In this document: piece after piece, positions 1-10,502 of the stretch
Layout of the letters: the number at the start of each line of letters is the position of its first letter
How positions within the stretch are numbered: the stretch's first letter is position 1
The notes under the pieces: generated by a model
Database searches by the model: none
What the model saw: only the letters and a program-made list of their open reading frames with translations
What the model was told of the DNA's origin: nothing
Program-made: the position numbers and the translations under genes
Origin: Plutella xylostella
Lineage: Eukaryota; Arthropoda; Insecta; Lepidoptera; Plutellidae
Assembly (NCBI RefSeq): GCF_932276165.1
Contig: NC_064000.1
Coordinates: 1,488,001 to 1,552,000 of the forward strand
Reading direction: 5' to 3'
DNA length: 64,000 nucleotides

Positions 1-370
1 AGCTCTACCACATCTGAACTCATCCGGCGGCTGCTGTATCGACTGAAAACATTTTTGTTTCATTAGCGACACCTGTTTTAATTAAAAAGCCGATGTAGGC
101 CGACCGATACACCCGGTACACCCGCCCGGATTAAACAGCAAATGACCTGCGTTCGTCATTCAGGGTTCAACTGCTGAAAAGTGGCAACCCTGCCACATCG
201 ATCGATTGGTCGGCCTTATCGGCATATGTACAGTAAAACTATAAAGTCCTGAAAACGGAAGTGGATCCTGTTGTATATGGCTTTGTATGTGTGTGTGTAA
301 CTGCGTTTACATCTACCTGCGTTTAGCAAATAAAAGTGAGTCATCAACCTAAGCCTGTTGTTTTACTTCA
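1..370 (+). repeat. 3' part of a Ty3/gypsy 5' LTR
   Basis: The stretch ends in CTTCA at 370 and is followed at once by TGG, the usual LTR/primer-site junction. An AATAAA polyadenylation signal lies at 329-334, as expected near the R/U5 part of an LTR. A gag frame follows at 486. The LTR start lies outside the window or cannot be placed, and no partner LTR is seen, so this is inferred from context. Confidence 0.6.
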
Positions 371-385
371 TGGTGACAGCGGTGC
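371..385 (+). other. Retroelement primer binding site
   Basis: TGGTGACAGCGG directly follows the LTR end. It would pair with the CCA end of a tRNA to prime minus-strand DNA. The tRNA species is not identified. Confidence 0.55.
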
Positions 386-485
386 ACTAAATTTATTAAT
401 TTAGACAAGTTCCAACGCGTTAATTGTGTTTTCTTTATTGTTTACGGATATTAAACGTCACGAGTGATTATAAAATAAGTGTAAA

Positions 486-1382
486 ATGGAACACGCGAGG
501 CCTCCGTCTGAATTATCGTTGGAGGGCGGTCCGGCCGCGCGCGCCGACGCGTGGCGCAAGTGGTACAAGCAGTTCAACGTGTTCATGAAGGCATCTGGGG
601 CCTGCAAGGAGCCGAAGGACGTCCAGGCTAGTCTGCTAGTCAACCTGATCGGACCAGATGGATACGACATTTACTCGACATTTAAATTTATCAAAGAAGA
701 AGATCGTGATGACGTAAGTGTGCTGATTTCAAAGTTTGAAAAGCACTTTGGTACGAAACAAAACACAACCATGGCGAGGTTTCGTTTCTTCACAAGAAAT
801 CAAGAAGTAGGCGAAAATATCGATACCTACGTGACCGCGTTGAGGTTACTGAGTCATCACTGCGAGTTCGAGAACCTCGAGGACGGGCTGATAAGAGATC
901 GCATTGTGTGCGGGGTGAGCGACGGCGCGGTGCGTGACAGGTTGCTCAGGGCTGACGACCTGAACCTGGAGCAGGCTATTAAAATATGCCAGGCTAACGA
1001 ATTGTCTTATGAAGAAAGTCGAAATATCGAAATTAAAAAGAGTGCAGAGTCAGCGAGTGTCGACGGGCTGTATGGATCGCGGACAGCAGGACGCGGCGGC
1101 GGCAGGTGGGCTGCGGGCGCGGCGAGCGGGCCGGGGGCGCGCCGCCGGGGCCAGCCCGGACCGGAGCCCCGCGGCGCGCCCGGCGGCGGCGGCGGCGGCG
1201 GCGCGGCCCGCCCGGGCTCCGCCGAGTGGCGCGAGGATGCTGGTGCAGTGGCTAGGTTGTGTACGGCATGTGGTGGTTATAAGTGTTACACTGGATCGCG
1301 GTGTCCAGCTCGATCAGTGAAGTGTTTTACGTGCAATGAGAAAGGTCATTTTAAAAAAAATGTGTCCCATCAAGGTCAATAG
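486..1382 (+). pseudogene. gag: Ty3/gypsy Gag, frameshifted at its zinc knuckle
   Basis: This encodes a capsid/nucleocapsid polyprotein of a Ty3/gypsy retrotransposon. Residues 1-200 look like a retrotransposon capsid domain (SLLVNLIGPDGYDIYSTF, then FRFFTRNQEVGENIDTY). Residues 200-250 are a Gly/Ala/Pro/Arg linker with a run of glycines, coded by very GC-rich DNA (about 1075-1245) unlike the surroundings. At the C-terminus CFTCNEKGHFKK is a CCHC knuckle whose last Cys is missing in this frame. That Cys (in KMCP) is in the next frame, after a run of eight A residues at 1353-1360. One extra A would explain the break. A programmed shift is less likely, because it would leave the knuckle incomplete in Gag. 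Confidence 0.8.
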
Positions 1383-1735
1383 ACGTGTTTACGAAATTTG
1401 TGAGGACGAAAATGAAAGTGAAGAACTTTATTATGTTTCCTCCTTGGACCAAGGATCGCACAACAAGGACAGTATCTGGTATGAGTCTTTATGTCTATTT
1501 AACAGTAATAAAAGTGAGAAGTTTAAACTTGACACAGGTTCTGATCTAAATGTGTTATCTATGGCTACATTTGTACGGTTAGGATTTAATGCTAATGATA
1601 TCTTGCCAAATAATATCAGAGCGCAATCATTTTGTGGTAATTACATTCCAATAATTGGTTCTTGTATGATGCAATGGGTGTATAAGAATAAAAAACATGC
1701 AATCGAATTTGTAATCTCTGATAAAGCGTGTCAGG
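1340..1735 (+). pseudogene. pol: Ty3/gypsy aspartic protease, truncated pol
   Basis: This is the continuation of the gag above, in the next frame. It starts with the end of the zinc knuckle and carries a retropepsin active site LDTGSDLNVLS, with the catalytic Asp codon at 1531-1533 and a normal D-T-G. The family-like frame runs to about ISDKACQ near 1732, then enters unrelated AT-rich repeat and stops at 1767. Reverse transcriptase and integrase are absent, so the element is broken here. Confidence 0.75.
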
Positions 1736-1744
1736 GTGATTCTC

Positions 1745-2110
1745 AAAAAATGGCTCCAAAAGCATAATTTCTTTGGCGCATTTTTTTTTTCATGTTGTTT
1801 GAATATTATACCCCACATATTGTAGAGGCTTTAGACCTCTTTAGTTATCTCTTATTGGCCCTGAAATCTATCGAGCCGATTCAAAGTTACAGCGATTTTA
1901 AACAATTTTGGGCCAATGAAATTAGATTGGCACCAATGAAATTAGAAAACACACCAAAGAAATTATAAAAGGTCCCAAAGAAGTTAGTTTTAAGAACAAA
2001 GAAATTAGAAATTGTTTTAAAGAAATTAGTTTTATACGTAGATTGCAAATAATACACAACAAAACTAAAAATCACACATATCTTTATTTGTTTTTAACAT
2101 AATTTTATTA
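1745..2110 (+). repeat. AT-rich repeat with AAGAAATTAG motifs (left part)
   Basis: Many spaced copies of variants of AAGAAATTAG and AATTTCTTTGG in both orientations occur here and again at 4190-4320, on the other side of the LINE. The two parts look like one repeat element split by the LINE. No coding content is seen. Confidence 0.5.
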
Positions 2111-2189
2111 CCTGATGACGTAAGGGTGCAAGGGTTCTAAACATCCGAATGATCCAATTGCCAACCTCACCTGCCCGTGGTGCACTCTG

Positions 2190-4162
2190 CTAAATAACAG
2201 ACGGGGCTCTGGCGACCGGATGATGGCAGTATAACCATCCAAAAACAGCTACTCTAAATCCCATAGGCCGGCGATGGGCAGCAGCGTCACCGGTATAAAA
2301 AAGTGTAAAGAGGACGAGGACACGATGTCCCTGGAGTCCGGCCACATGTTCTACCATCAGGAGGGCGACTAACTGTCCCAAGGTGGCGTAGGATTCCTCG
2401 TCAACAAGACCCTTGTCAACAACGTAGTGGAGATCAGCAGTGTGTCAAATCGGGTAGCGTACCTAGTACTAAAACTAACCGAGAGGTATTCCTTGAAGGT
2501 CGTACAGTTATATGCACCAACCTCGGCACACTCTGACACAGAAGTCGAAGCAGTATACGAGGATATCTCTAGGGCATCACGTTGTACTGCTAGGACCCAA
2601 TACACCGTTGTGATGGGGGACTTCAACGCCAAAGTGGGAGTATAAGAATGCGACGAATCGAGGGTAGGACATCATGGCTTTGGTAGCAGAAACCAGAGAG
2701 GGCAAATGCTTGTAGACTTCCTCGAAAGGGAGGGGCTTTCTTTCTGATGAATTCTTTCTTTGAGAATCGGCCCCAGAGGAAGAGCACATGGGCAAGCCCC
2801 GATGGTAGGACGAAAAACGAAAAAGGCTTCATTATGACTGACAAGCTGCACATTTTCAGATATGTCCCAGTGATCAATAGGTTTAAAACTGGGAGTGATC
2901 ACCGACTTCTCCGAGGTACTCTGAATATCAACTTCAAGCTGGAGAGGAGATGTCTGGTGAAGTGGACCCTTCGTCCCACACTGCACCAAATTGGAGCTGT
3001 CAACACCAGCTTCTAGAGATGACTACAGTTCTTCAGAAGGGTGACCAAACCCTTCTGAAGAACTATAGACCGATCTCGCTTTTAAGCCATGTATACAAGC
3101 TGTTCTCAAGGGTTATCACGAATGGTCTTGCCCAAAAGTTAGACGAGTTTCAGCACCCGGAGCAGGCTTGGTTTCAAAAAGGCTTTAGTACAATAGACCA
3201 CATCAACACAGTAAGGTAGATTATACAGAAGACCGAAGAGTATAATCAGCCTCTGTATCTAGCCTTTGTGGACTATGAAAAAGCCTTCGACTACATCGAG
3301 ACCTAAGCAGTTTTGGAATCCTTGCAGAGATGCCAAATCGACTGGCGCTATATCGAGGTGTTGAGGTGTCTGTACAATGCCGCTACTATGACTGTCCAAG
3401 TACAGGACAAGACTATCCAACTGAAACGTTGAGTGAGACAGGGGGATGTGATATCTCCGAAACTGTTCACCAATTCACTGGATGTCTTTAAGACGTTGGA
3501 CTGGAAAGGACATGGCATATGTATAAATGGCGAGTACATGTCACACCTCCGCTTCGCGGACGACATCGTTATTATGGCAGAATCTCTGCAGGAACTTAGC
3601 TGGATGCTAAGTGGCCTAAATGCTGCTTCCCGACGTGTAGGCCTCGGTATGAACTAGGACAAGACGAAAGTCATGTACAATGCTCACATGAAACCGGAGC
3701 CGGTCGTCGTTGGTGAGGCAACAATCGAAGTTGTGCACAATCGAAGTTGTGCAAGAATATGTCTACCTCGGGCAGACTATTCGGCTAGGCAGAAGCAACT
3801 TCGACAAGGAGGCTGCAAGGCGCATCCAACTGGGTTGGGCTGCATTTGGGAAACTTCGCCACATATTCTCCTCGTCCATTCCTCAGAGCCCGAAGACAAA
3901 AGTCTTCAACCAGTGCGTCCTGCTAGTGATGACGTATGGTGCTGAGACGTGGACACTGACGGTAAGACTGGTCCACCGATTTAAAGTCGCTCAGCGTGCT
4001 ATGGCACGCAGCGTGGGACGCCCTCCTGCCCGCTGGACTGACGACCTTAGGCGGGTAGCCGGTAGTAGTTGGATGAGGAAGGCCGAGAACCGAGTGTTTT
4101 GGCGCTTATTGGGAGAGGCCTATGTCCAGTGGATGATTATTGGCTGATGATGATGATGAGAG
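2190..4162 (+). pseudogene. Decayed RTE-clade LINE (endonuclease and reverse transcriptase)
   Basis: Pieces of one ORF are spread over several frames. The endonuclease part is at about 2370-2960 (VVMGDFNAKVG, later SDHRLLRGTLN). Reverse transcriptase begins near 3055 (LKNYRPISLLSHVYKLFSRV), continues with AFVDYEKAFD and RQGDVISPKLF, and has the catalytic box as FADDIVIM near 3556. A C-terminal TYGAETWTL segment and the RPPARWTDDLRR motif end at about 4146. Stops (for example 3217-3219 and 3655-3657) and frame changes rule out function. The 3' end is a TGATGATGATGATG run rather than poly(A), typical of RTE elements. Confidence 0.85.
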
Positions 4163-4189
4163 AATTAACCATAATAGACATTGAATGCA

Positions 4190-4320
4190 TAAAGTTAGCG
4201 TTATTAATGGTGTTTCATACTCAATACTAATTTCTTTGTATCAAAACTAATTTCGTTGGCGCAGAATGCCAAAGAAATCCAAAGAAATTATTGGCAACGA
4301 AATTAGAAATCATCACTTAA
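4190..4320 (+). repeat. AT-rich repeat with AAGAAATTAG motifs (right part)
   Basis: Same AATTTCTTTG / CAAAGAAAT motif set as 1745-2110. Together they flank the LINE. Confidence 0.45.
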
Positions 4321-4344
4321 AAAATATTTTTACAGAAAGTTGAT

Positions 4345-4394
4345 GTAAATGGGAAAACTTTTTAAAGCGAAACGAAGCTCGCGGGAACAGCTAG
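4345..4394 (+). mobile_element. 3' end of a Lep1-like Helitron
   Basis: Matches the 3' part of the Helitrons at 42658 and 61583 (GGGAAAACTTTTTAA, then GCTCGCGGGAACAGCTAG) and ends in CTAG followed by T. The 5' part is missing. Confidence 0.65.
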
Positions 4395-4626
4395 TAAAAT
4401 ATAAATAAATAATTATAGTGTGGTAAGTGTAACAGTTCAACTATGTTTGTTATGTGTCGTATCGTATTTGATATCATAAATTATTTTACGAGTCGTATTT
4501 TCCTGAATGTCTGTCGCATTAATTAAATTGTACGTAGTTCAACTGTTCCCCGGTGGCCTATAACCTTTGCTGCTTAAATGACGTGTAAAATCTCTGAAAT
4601 AATGTGTAGGTAGTTAGGTACGGACA

Positions 4627-4952
4627 GAGCGGTGGTAGCTCAGTCGGGTAAGCGCCCGCTTCTCACGCCAGAGATGCGGGTTCGAATCCCGGCGCTGACA
4701 TGTACCAATGAATTCTTTGAATTTAAATGCCATTTTTACCACCACCCTTAAGGTGAAGGAAAACATCGTGAGGAAACCTGCATATGTAGATTTAGCACAT
4801 CTAGATATCCCTAGATATCACCACGCAGTGGACCAGCGTGGTGGGAAATGATCCAAGCTTAGGAAGGCAGTTTAGACCTTGGGGATATGCACAATGGTTC
4901 CACTCGAGAGAGCCAGTTCCAGGTACTTACACCCCCACAGAGAATAGAATAG
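4627..4952 (+). repeat. tRNA-derived SINE (family A)
   Basis: The head is tRNA-like, with an A box (TAGCTCAGTCGG, 4636-4647) and a B box (GGTTCGAATCC, 4679-4689) for RNA polymerase III. The unrelated body after the tRNA-like part recurs in reverse at 30069-30398 and in pieces at 38979, 41428 and 57665. No CCA-ready acceptor stem closes, so this is a SINE and not a tRNA gene. Confidence 0.8.
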
Positions 4953-5241
4953 AAGTATTAACGCATAACGTATTACGCATTAAGTAGAACGCATTATCTA
5001 GGCGTTCACGTGGTTTTATTATGAGGATTAGGGTATTATGTTCCACGAATTTCCTAGTCACAGAGCAAAGGTTGTTCAGGACGACGAGCTGGGTTAGTTT
5101 CAGAGGTAAGTACTATACCACTTCAGTAACACCCTGTATATTTCAGGAACAGTCCTGGCGGCAATAAAATTCATATCGCGGGCGAAAATATTTAGAAGTG
5201 CGTTAATTTCTGCTGCCGTTGTATAATTAACTATTAAATAA

Positions 5242-5484
5242 ACACTCACGAGCATTGCAAAAGTTCCACTTACAAAATTCCAAAATAAAATTGCCCAATT
5301 TTTTTTCAAATTACTTATAAAATTTTACTCAATTAAGTATTAAATAATCACAATACTTACGTGTTTATGATATGCGCATGAAATGCTTCGATATTGCAGA
5401 CGGCGTCATTAAACTAGTTTTTTTTCCCTCTTATAATTTAGTAATAATATATGACACTGGAACTTTTTCATTGCTCGTGAGTGT
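5242..5484 (+). mobile_element. MITE family M1, copy 1
   Basis: Terminal inverted repeats of about 28 bp of the type ACACTCACGRGCAATG...TTCATTGCYCGTGAGTGT, each followed inward by GTTCCACT / AGTGGAAC. It lies four bases from the next copy. Confidence 0.75.
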
Positions 5485-5488
5485 CTAA

Positions 5489-5725
5489 TACACTCACGGG
5501 CAATGAAAAAGTTCCACTCACAAAATTTCGAGACCAAACGACCCCAATTTTTTCAAACATTTCATTAAAAAATATAACAAAATATTATTGTGTTCAGTTG
5601 GTCATATCCTGATGCTTTGTTAAATGTACTTCAATGTTGCAAGAGGCGTCATTAACCTAGCCTTTTCCGTTTAGGAGTAATTTGGTATTTTTCTCAGTGG
5701 AACCTTTTCATTGCCCGTGAGTGTA
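5489..5725 (+). mobile_element. MITE family M1, copy 2
   Basis: 237 bp with terminal inverted repeats TACACTCACGGGCAATG... and ...CATTGCCCGTGAGTGTA. The TA at each end may be the target duplication. Full-length relatives are at 25237-25465 and 35392-35628. Confidence 0.8.
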
Positions 5726-6081
5726 GTTCGTTGAATGCCCCACGATAGTTAGACGCCATTCCCACAAAAACGGTGCACTACTCGAAGGCAACATAATGCC
5801 AAGTCGTACTTTCTTAGTTTCTTAGCTAGTAATTGACTTTTTACCCCCAGATAAGAAAACAGAGAGTACCTCCCAACTCTCAGGAAATGAAGACGGATGA
5901 AAAGCCAAGACTGATGAACGGAGGTTATTAGTGCGACAAAATCAACCGTAAAGTCTTGAGATAAGAGTCAAATTGGGGTGAAATGCGATGTTTCAAATCA
6001 CTGAATCCTTCTTCGAGCTATTTCGCCGGAAGGATGACTTCATTTTGTGTAAAAAAAACATATACTTAGGTAAGTTTGTTC
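5726..6081. other. No feature recognised
   Basis: AT-rich sequence with no convincing ORF, repeat match within the window, or structure. Confidence 0.5.
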
Positions 6082-6085
6082 CTAC
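6082..6085 (+). other. Target site duplication of element 1 (left)
   Basis: CTAC directly precedes the 5' LTR; the same four bases follow the 3' LTR at 28401-28404. Confidence 0.7.
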
Positions 6086-6433
6086 TGTAAGATATCTGTT
6101 AAAAATGTTATGTTAATTTATTAATAAGAGAGATTAAGATCATTATTTTACTTATTTTAATTCATTGTGTATTGTGATTTGTAACTTCCGTTTCATATTT
6201 AAATTAAACCTTAGTTTGACTGTAGTTGTAGAGCATGATGCGATAGATGGCGCCACTGAGAAAACTCGACGATAGCACGTGTCGGTAAAGTGGAACGTAG
6301 AGTTCCGGAGTTAACCTCTGGGAGTGGCGCCATATCTCGCATCACTTTTGGTTCAGCCGACAAGCAGAGCAGACGCTAAATAAATCAAAGGTGTGTCAGT
6401 GAAAGTCAGTGTTTTATTCCTGGATCTGCTATA
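6086..6433 (+). repeat. 5' LTR of Ty3/gypsy element 1
   Basis: 348 bp, starting TGTAAGATATC and ending CTGCTATA. It matches the 3' LTR at 28053-28400 in length and, by eye, at all but one base (GAG against GGG in CACTGRGAAAAC). It is followed by TTCAGAAGCGGG, which resembles the sequence after the other two LTRs at 9350 and 12425. The high LTR identity means a recent insertion. Confidence 0.92.
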
Positions 6434-7006
6434 CTTCAGAAGCGGGATAGCAAAGGTATGTACAAAAAACAATTATCCATTTTATTTTTTGCTTGTTATT
6501 TTGCTGGGTGAATTTTATTTTTTTTACCTTTGTATTTCTACGCCCTGAATCGGTCATTCGGTTGATACCAGCATTTGATCAGGGCATTCCCTGCTAGTGC
6601 CGGTATCATCCTGCGTGTTTCTAATTGTTCAGAATTTGATCAAGGCACTCCCCGATAATTCTTCTAAACTTTGGACATCTTTCTTATTATTTGGTATTTT
6701 GTGGGGGCATTCCTTCACTGTAAAGAGTGTTTTATATGTGCATGACATATCATAATCAAATATCTAATGTAATTAAGCCTGAAATCATAGAAAATGAGAA
6801 ATAAAAATAAAAGAGGGTAGTCAAAAAAAAAAAAATACCAGTAGATAGCAAATATTGTGTCGGGGGTTACAAAGGGGGTGCAAAATTTGGTTATTTTTGC
6901 GCTAGGACGCATAGTTTTCGAGATATTTTACATTTTCTAAAAACCGCTAATATTAATTGTGAGATAGCTGATACACATTCCTTTTTCTTTGTCCGAGGTT
7001 ACGGAG
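6434..7006 (+). other. Leader of element 1, primer site and possible splice donor
   Basis: The putative primer region (TTCAGAAGCGGGATAG) starts near 6435. CAAAG|GTATGT near 6455 is a strong match to a 5' splice site, so the leader may be spliced before gag. A long T/C-rich stretch just before the start codon would suit an acceptor. Otherwise non-coding. Confidence 0.45.
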
Positions 7007-8881
7007 ATGGAAGGACGAAGCAGTCGCGCTCGTAGCCGTACCATCCGCCAATTAGCTACGCCCCCTAGAGAGGGTGGACGCGGAAGGTGTAACGGCAGAT
7101 CGCGCAGTCCTCCAAGCAGACCCAGAGGAAGACGTGAAGAGGAGCATCCGGGCACCAGCCACCGGCAGCGACGAAGCTGCGATCATGTGGGCCACCACGT
7201 AGATCGCTATCGCAGTCGATCGCACCTTTCTCATGGTGCTGATCACAATGATCAAACCAGCGAACGTCGAGGAAGCAACCGGCACGACTCCAGGTGCCAT
7301 CCACATCGGCCGTCACGCAGTCGGGAGAGAAGCACCAGGAGTAGAAGATCGCGCAGCCACTCGAAACGCCCCCGCTTCAAAGAGCAAGTCAGGTCAGAGC
7401 AGCCACCATTAACTATTAATGATTTAAGTGCAATAATGAATTCTATAGCTTCTTCCAAGCAACCCAGCTATCATACTAATGTCGTGCCAAGCTTTGATCC
7501 GTCATTACCGAGCCATCGCATTGACCTATGGTTAAATAAAGTAAATCAATGCGCATATTTGTATGGATGGGATGATAAACAAGTAATTCATTTTGCTTTA
7601 CAAAAGTTAGCCGGCAATGCGAGGACTTGGTACGATAGCCTACCGACAATGGTGTTCACGTGGAAGGAGTGGCAAGATAAATTGCTGTCAGCTTTTCCAT
7701 GGGAGCAAAATTACGGAAGGTTACTAGATGACATGACAAAACGTAAATATAGAATAGGTGAATCTGTAGAGAATTATTATTATGAGAAGATGTCCTTACT
7801 TAACCAGTGCCAAATCACTGGGAGACATGCTGTTGATTGCATTGTATACGGATTAACAGATAGGACTCTTCGTACTACAGCACAATCTTTAAGATGTAAA
7901 GAACCGGAAGAATTGCTCGAGTTCTTAACTAGCAGTAAAGAGTTTTACACTTCTTATAAACAAACGGACTCGCGAAATAAAACCGATAATAACAATTCAA
8001 ACAATAAAACATCTCAATTATGCTTTAATTGTCACGAAAGAGGCCATGTTCATTACAATTGCAAAAAACCAATAATCAAATGCACAAAATGCAATAAAAT
8101 CGGTCACAACGCTGAAAATTGTCGAAGCCAACCGCGCATTCAGGAAAATACCAAAAGTACTATGGCAATAACTGGTAAAACTAATAATAACAAGTATTAT
8201 AAATCGGTGCTCATTGATGACAGGGAATTCCAGGCATTTGTCGACCTTGGGAGTGAGGTTACGATAATTCAAGCTAGTAAACTAGAACATTTGAACAAAA
8301 ACATAAATCATAGCAACATTAAGTCGATAAAATCATTTGGTAATATGATTATACCAACGTTAGGGCAAATAAATATTAAAATTTCTATTGATGATGTTGT
8401 GGGTCAAGTTGATGCCGTTGTTGTGGATGATAGTTACTTAAATGTACCCATATTAATCGGACAAGACTTCACTGATCAAAATCATGTTCTCATCGTAAAG
8501 GATAGTCAGGCCCTAAAGTTTCACAGCTTACATACTGAACTGCCAACTTTTACGGAATCGAATGTAACGAAACGCGTCTCTCTTTGCTCTACCAAGGACA
8601 TCAACGTATTAAATCAATGTTTGATAGAAGTTGGTACTGAACCATGTTACACCGGAGATTTAATTGTAGAAACTAACGTAATTGGACAAGATGGTTCAGA
8701 AGTAGTGATTAAGGGCGGTATTTATTCATTTGACGCGAATGGAAGAGGGAATGTTATCGGATTTAGATGTGGTAGTGTAGCAAATTTGCAAAACGGCACT
8801 ACTGTTGCACGTGGTCAACCGTTTACGGAAATACCGAGTTGTTATCGAATTGAAAGTGTAAGCCTGTTTTCCACTGTGTAG
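7007..8881 (+). pseudogene. gag-pro: Gag-protease of Ty3/gypsy element 1 (mag-like)
   Basis: Residue numbers count from the ATG at 7007. The N-terminus (1-120) is rich in Arg/Ser dipeptides. A capsid-like domain follows (IDLWLNKVNQCAYLYGW, then LPTMVFTWKEWQDKL). Two CCHC zinc knuckles, CFNCHERGHVHYNC and CTKCNKIGHNAENC, bind RNA. A protease fold follows, but its active site reads VDLGSEV (Asp codon 8243-8245): the Ser/Thr after the catalytic Asp, conserved in retropepsins, is Leu, so this copy is probably inactive. After that comes a domain I do not recognise, with a Gly-rich GGIYSFDANGRGN segment. The frame ends at a TAG created where the 8877-10502 insertion begins. Joining the flanks does not keep one frame, so pol was probably in a different frame from gag-pro. 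Confidence 0.88.
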
Positions 8882-9349
8882 TGGGTAGTGAAATTACAAT
8901 GAGGTGGAAAATAAAAATATCAGAATGTGGTACAGTTATTAATATTTATTTATCAAAACCCTGCCTCACACAATATTTTATAACTCAAATAGGTCTAAAA
9001 TGAGACCAGGGATTAAGTCCTTATAATTGTCTGGTTGAAGTATACAAGGTATTGCAAGGAAATTACATTAAAGTGGGGAAACCAAAGGTTCTACCCCTGT
9101 GTTTCACGCCACAGGGATAGAAAGATGGTATTAACCCCAGAGAAACTTCTATATTACTTCAATGGGATAGCAGTTTAACGTTAAGGCCCCGTAACCGAAG
9201 GACGTTGATAGCCTAGCGCCTACAAAAGGTTCAAAGTGCAATTTAGATACTACTGCCCGTTCTAACGGGGCTCCCTACGAAGTAAAAAAAATAAAATAAA
9301 GGTTTTAACCCGCTAGAGTCCACCCGGGTTCTGCCTTTGCAATCCTACA
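8877..9349 (+). repeat. LTR-like segment inside the 8877-10502 insertion
   Basis: It begins TGTAG and ends CTACA, perfect 5-bp inverted ends of the TG...CA type, and is followed by TTCAGCAGCGGCG, like the post-LTR sequence of elements 1 and 2. I find no second copy, so it is either a 5' LTR of a truncated element or a chance pattern. Confidence 0.5.
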
Positions 9350-10502
9350 TTCAGCAGCGGCGTTAGAAGGCTGATGCCGCCGAAGATTAATAGAAATCCT
9401 AAGGAAATTCCTCAGTATCCGCTCAACGAACATACAACGGCCAACCTGGACTGTCGGACGGGGCCAGGACAGGAGCTCCGGACGGCTCGTGGCTCGCTGA
9501 CGGCTCTGGTCACCAACGACACCTTCTGGAATCGCGAGAAACAGCCTTGGGTCAAGGATGGGTCGGTAAGGACAGCGAAGGCCTAGCTAACATGTCTCAA
9601 GTGACGTGTCTTGAATGGCCCCTGGGTATTTCTAACCTAAAACCTACGGTCAATCACTAATCAAACGATTATGGGAAGGTTAGATCTCGTCTCAAAGGCG
9701 GTAGCTTTTCTGTTTAAACGTGACACTTGCAAAATAATCTAATCGACACGTGGAAGGTCATGGCGCTTACCTTGGGGTTGGGTCAGGTGACACGCGTCTG
9801 GCAATCGCACGCTTCACCGGGCAGGATTGAAATTGCTGTAAAAGAAATACGCGGGGTTAGACGTTGCTACGTGTAGAAATAAAGACAAGGCAGATGGCTT
9901 TCGAAATCCAAAGTCATCGGAAATCGAATAACAACGAAATGCTAGTTTACTCACTCGGCAATTCAGGTTAGATACACATGGTGTGATGCTGCGTGGGTGT
10001 CTGTGGCACGTATCTGGTAACTGCAAAGAAACAACTTAGTCAGAATCTATCTCGTAGACCAATCAGATAACCTGAACCCACGATCGAAATACTCACCAGG
10101 AAATATGAAGCAAGGAACTTGATACCAATACGGCCTGCGCCACGCGGGCGGGAAGAAAAATCTAACCACACATTTACTCGAGATGTTCTGACAGAGAATG
10201 GTTTGCCTCCTTGCCAGTTCCGAAAAAAGCCGTCACCGGGGATGTCAGCTCATCGTCACAAAACTACTCTGTGGCCAGTCAGCACGATCATTGTTCTGAG
10301 CGTCATGTCGCCACTGACCACTGTCCGATGACGATCTAGCACGAGTTTCTGAAAGGACCACAGACAACAACTGAAAATCTATCCTGTGTGTCGAATTTGA
10401 CAGCTGATACTTGACAAGACTAACAAAGTAAACAAACAGAATGTAAACAATAAACGAAATGTTAAGTTACAAAAATAATGGTGTTACAAAAGGGAACTAT
10501 GT
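8877..10502 (+). mobile_element. 1.6 kb insertion splitting element 1 pol
   Basis: Gag-pro coding similarity stops at 8876-8878 and the pol frame resumes at 10503-10506, so about 1.6 kb was inserted. TGTG is present at both edges (8875-8878 and 10503-10506), a possible target duplication. Apart from the LTR-like first 473 bp, it holds only a short ORF (9374-9586) without recognisable domains. It could be a short non-autonomous or 3'-deleted LTR element. Confidence 0.6.

Noticed and set aside
4627..4700. Functional tRNA gene
   Set aside because: The same head-plus-body recurs in reverse at 30069-30398, so it is a SINE.
6989..7006. Start of gag-pro at a TTG codon
   Set aside because: A eukaryotic element should start at ATG; the first in-frame one is 7007.
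9374..9586. 70-residue gene inside the 8877-10502 insertion
   Set aside because: No domain and no second evidence; left as part of the insertion.
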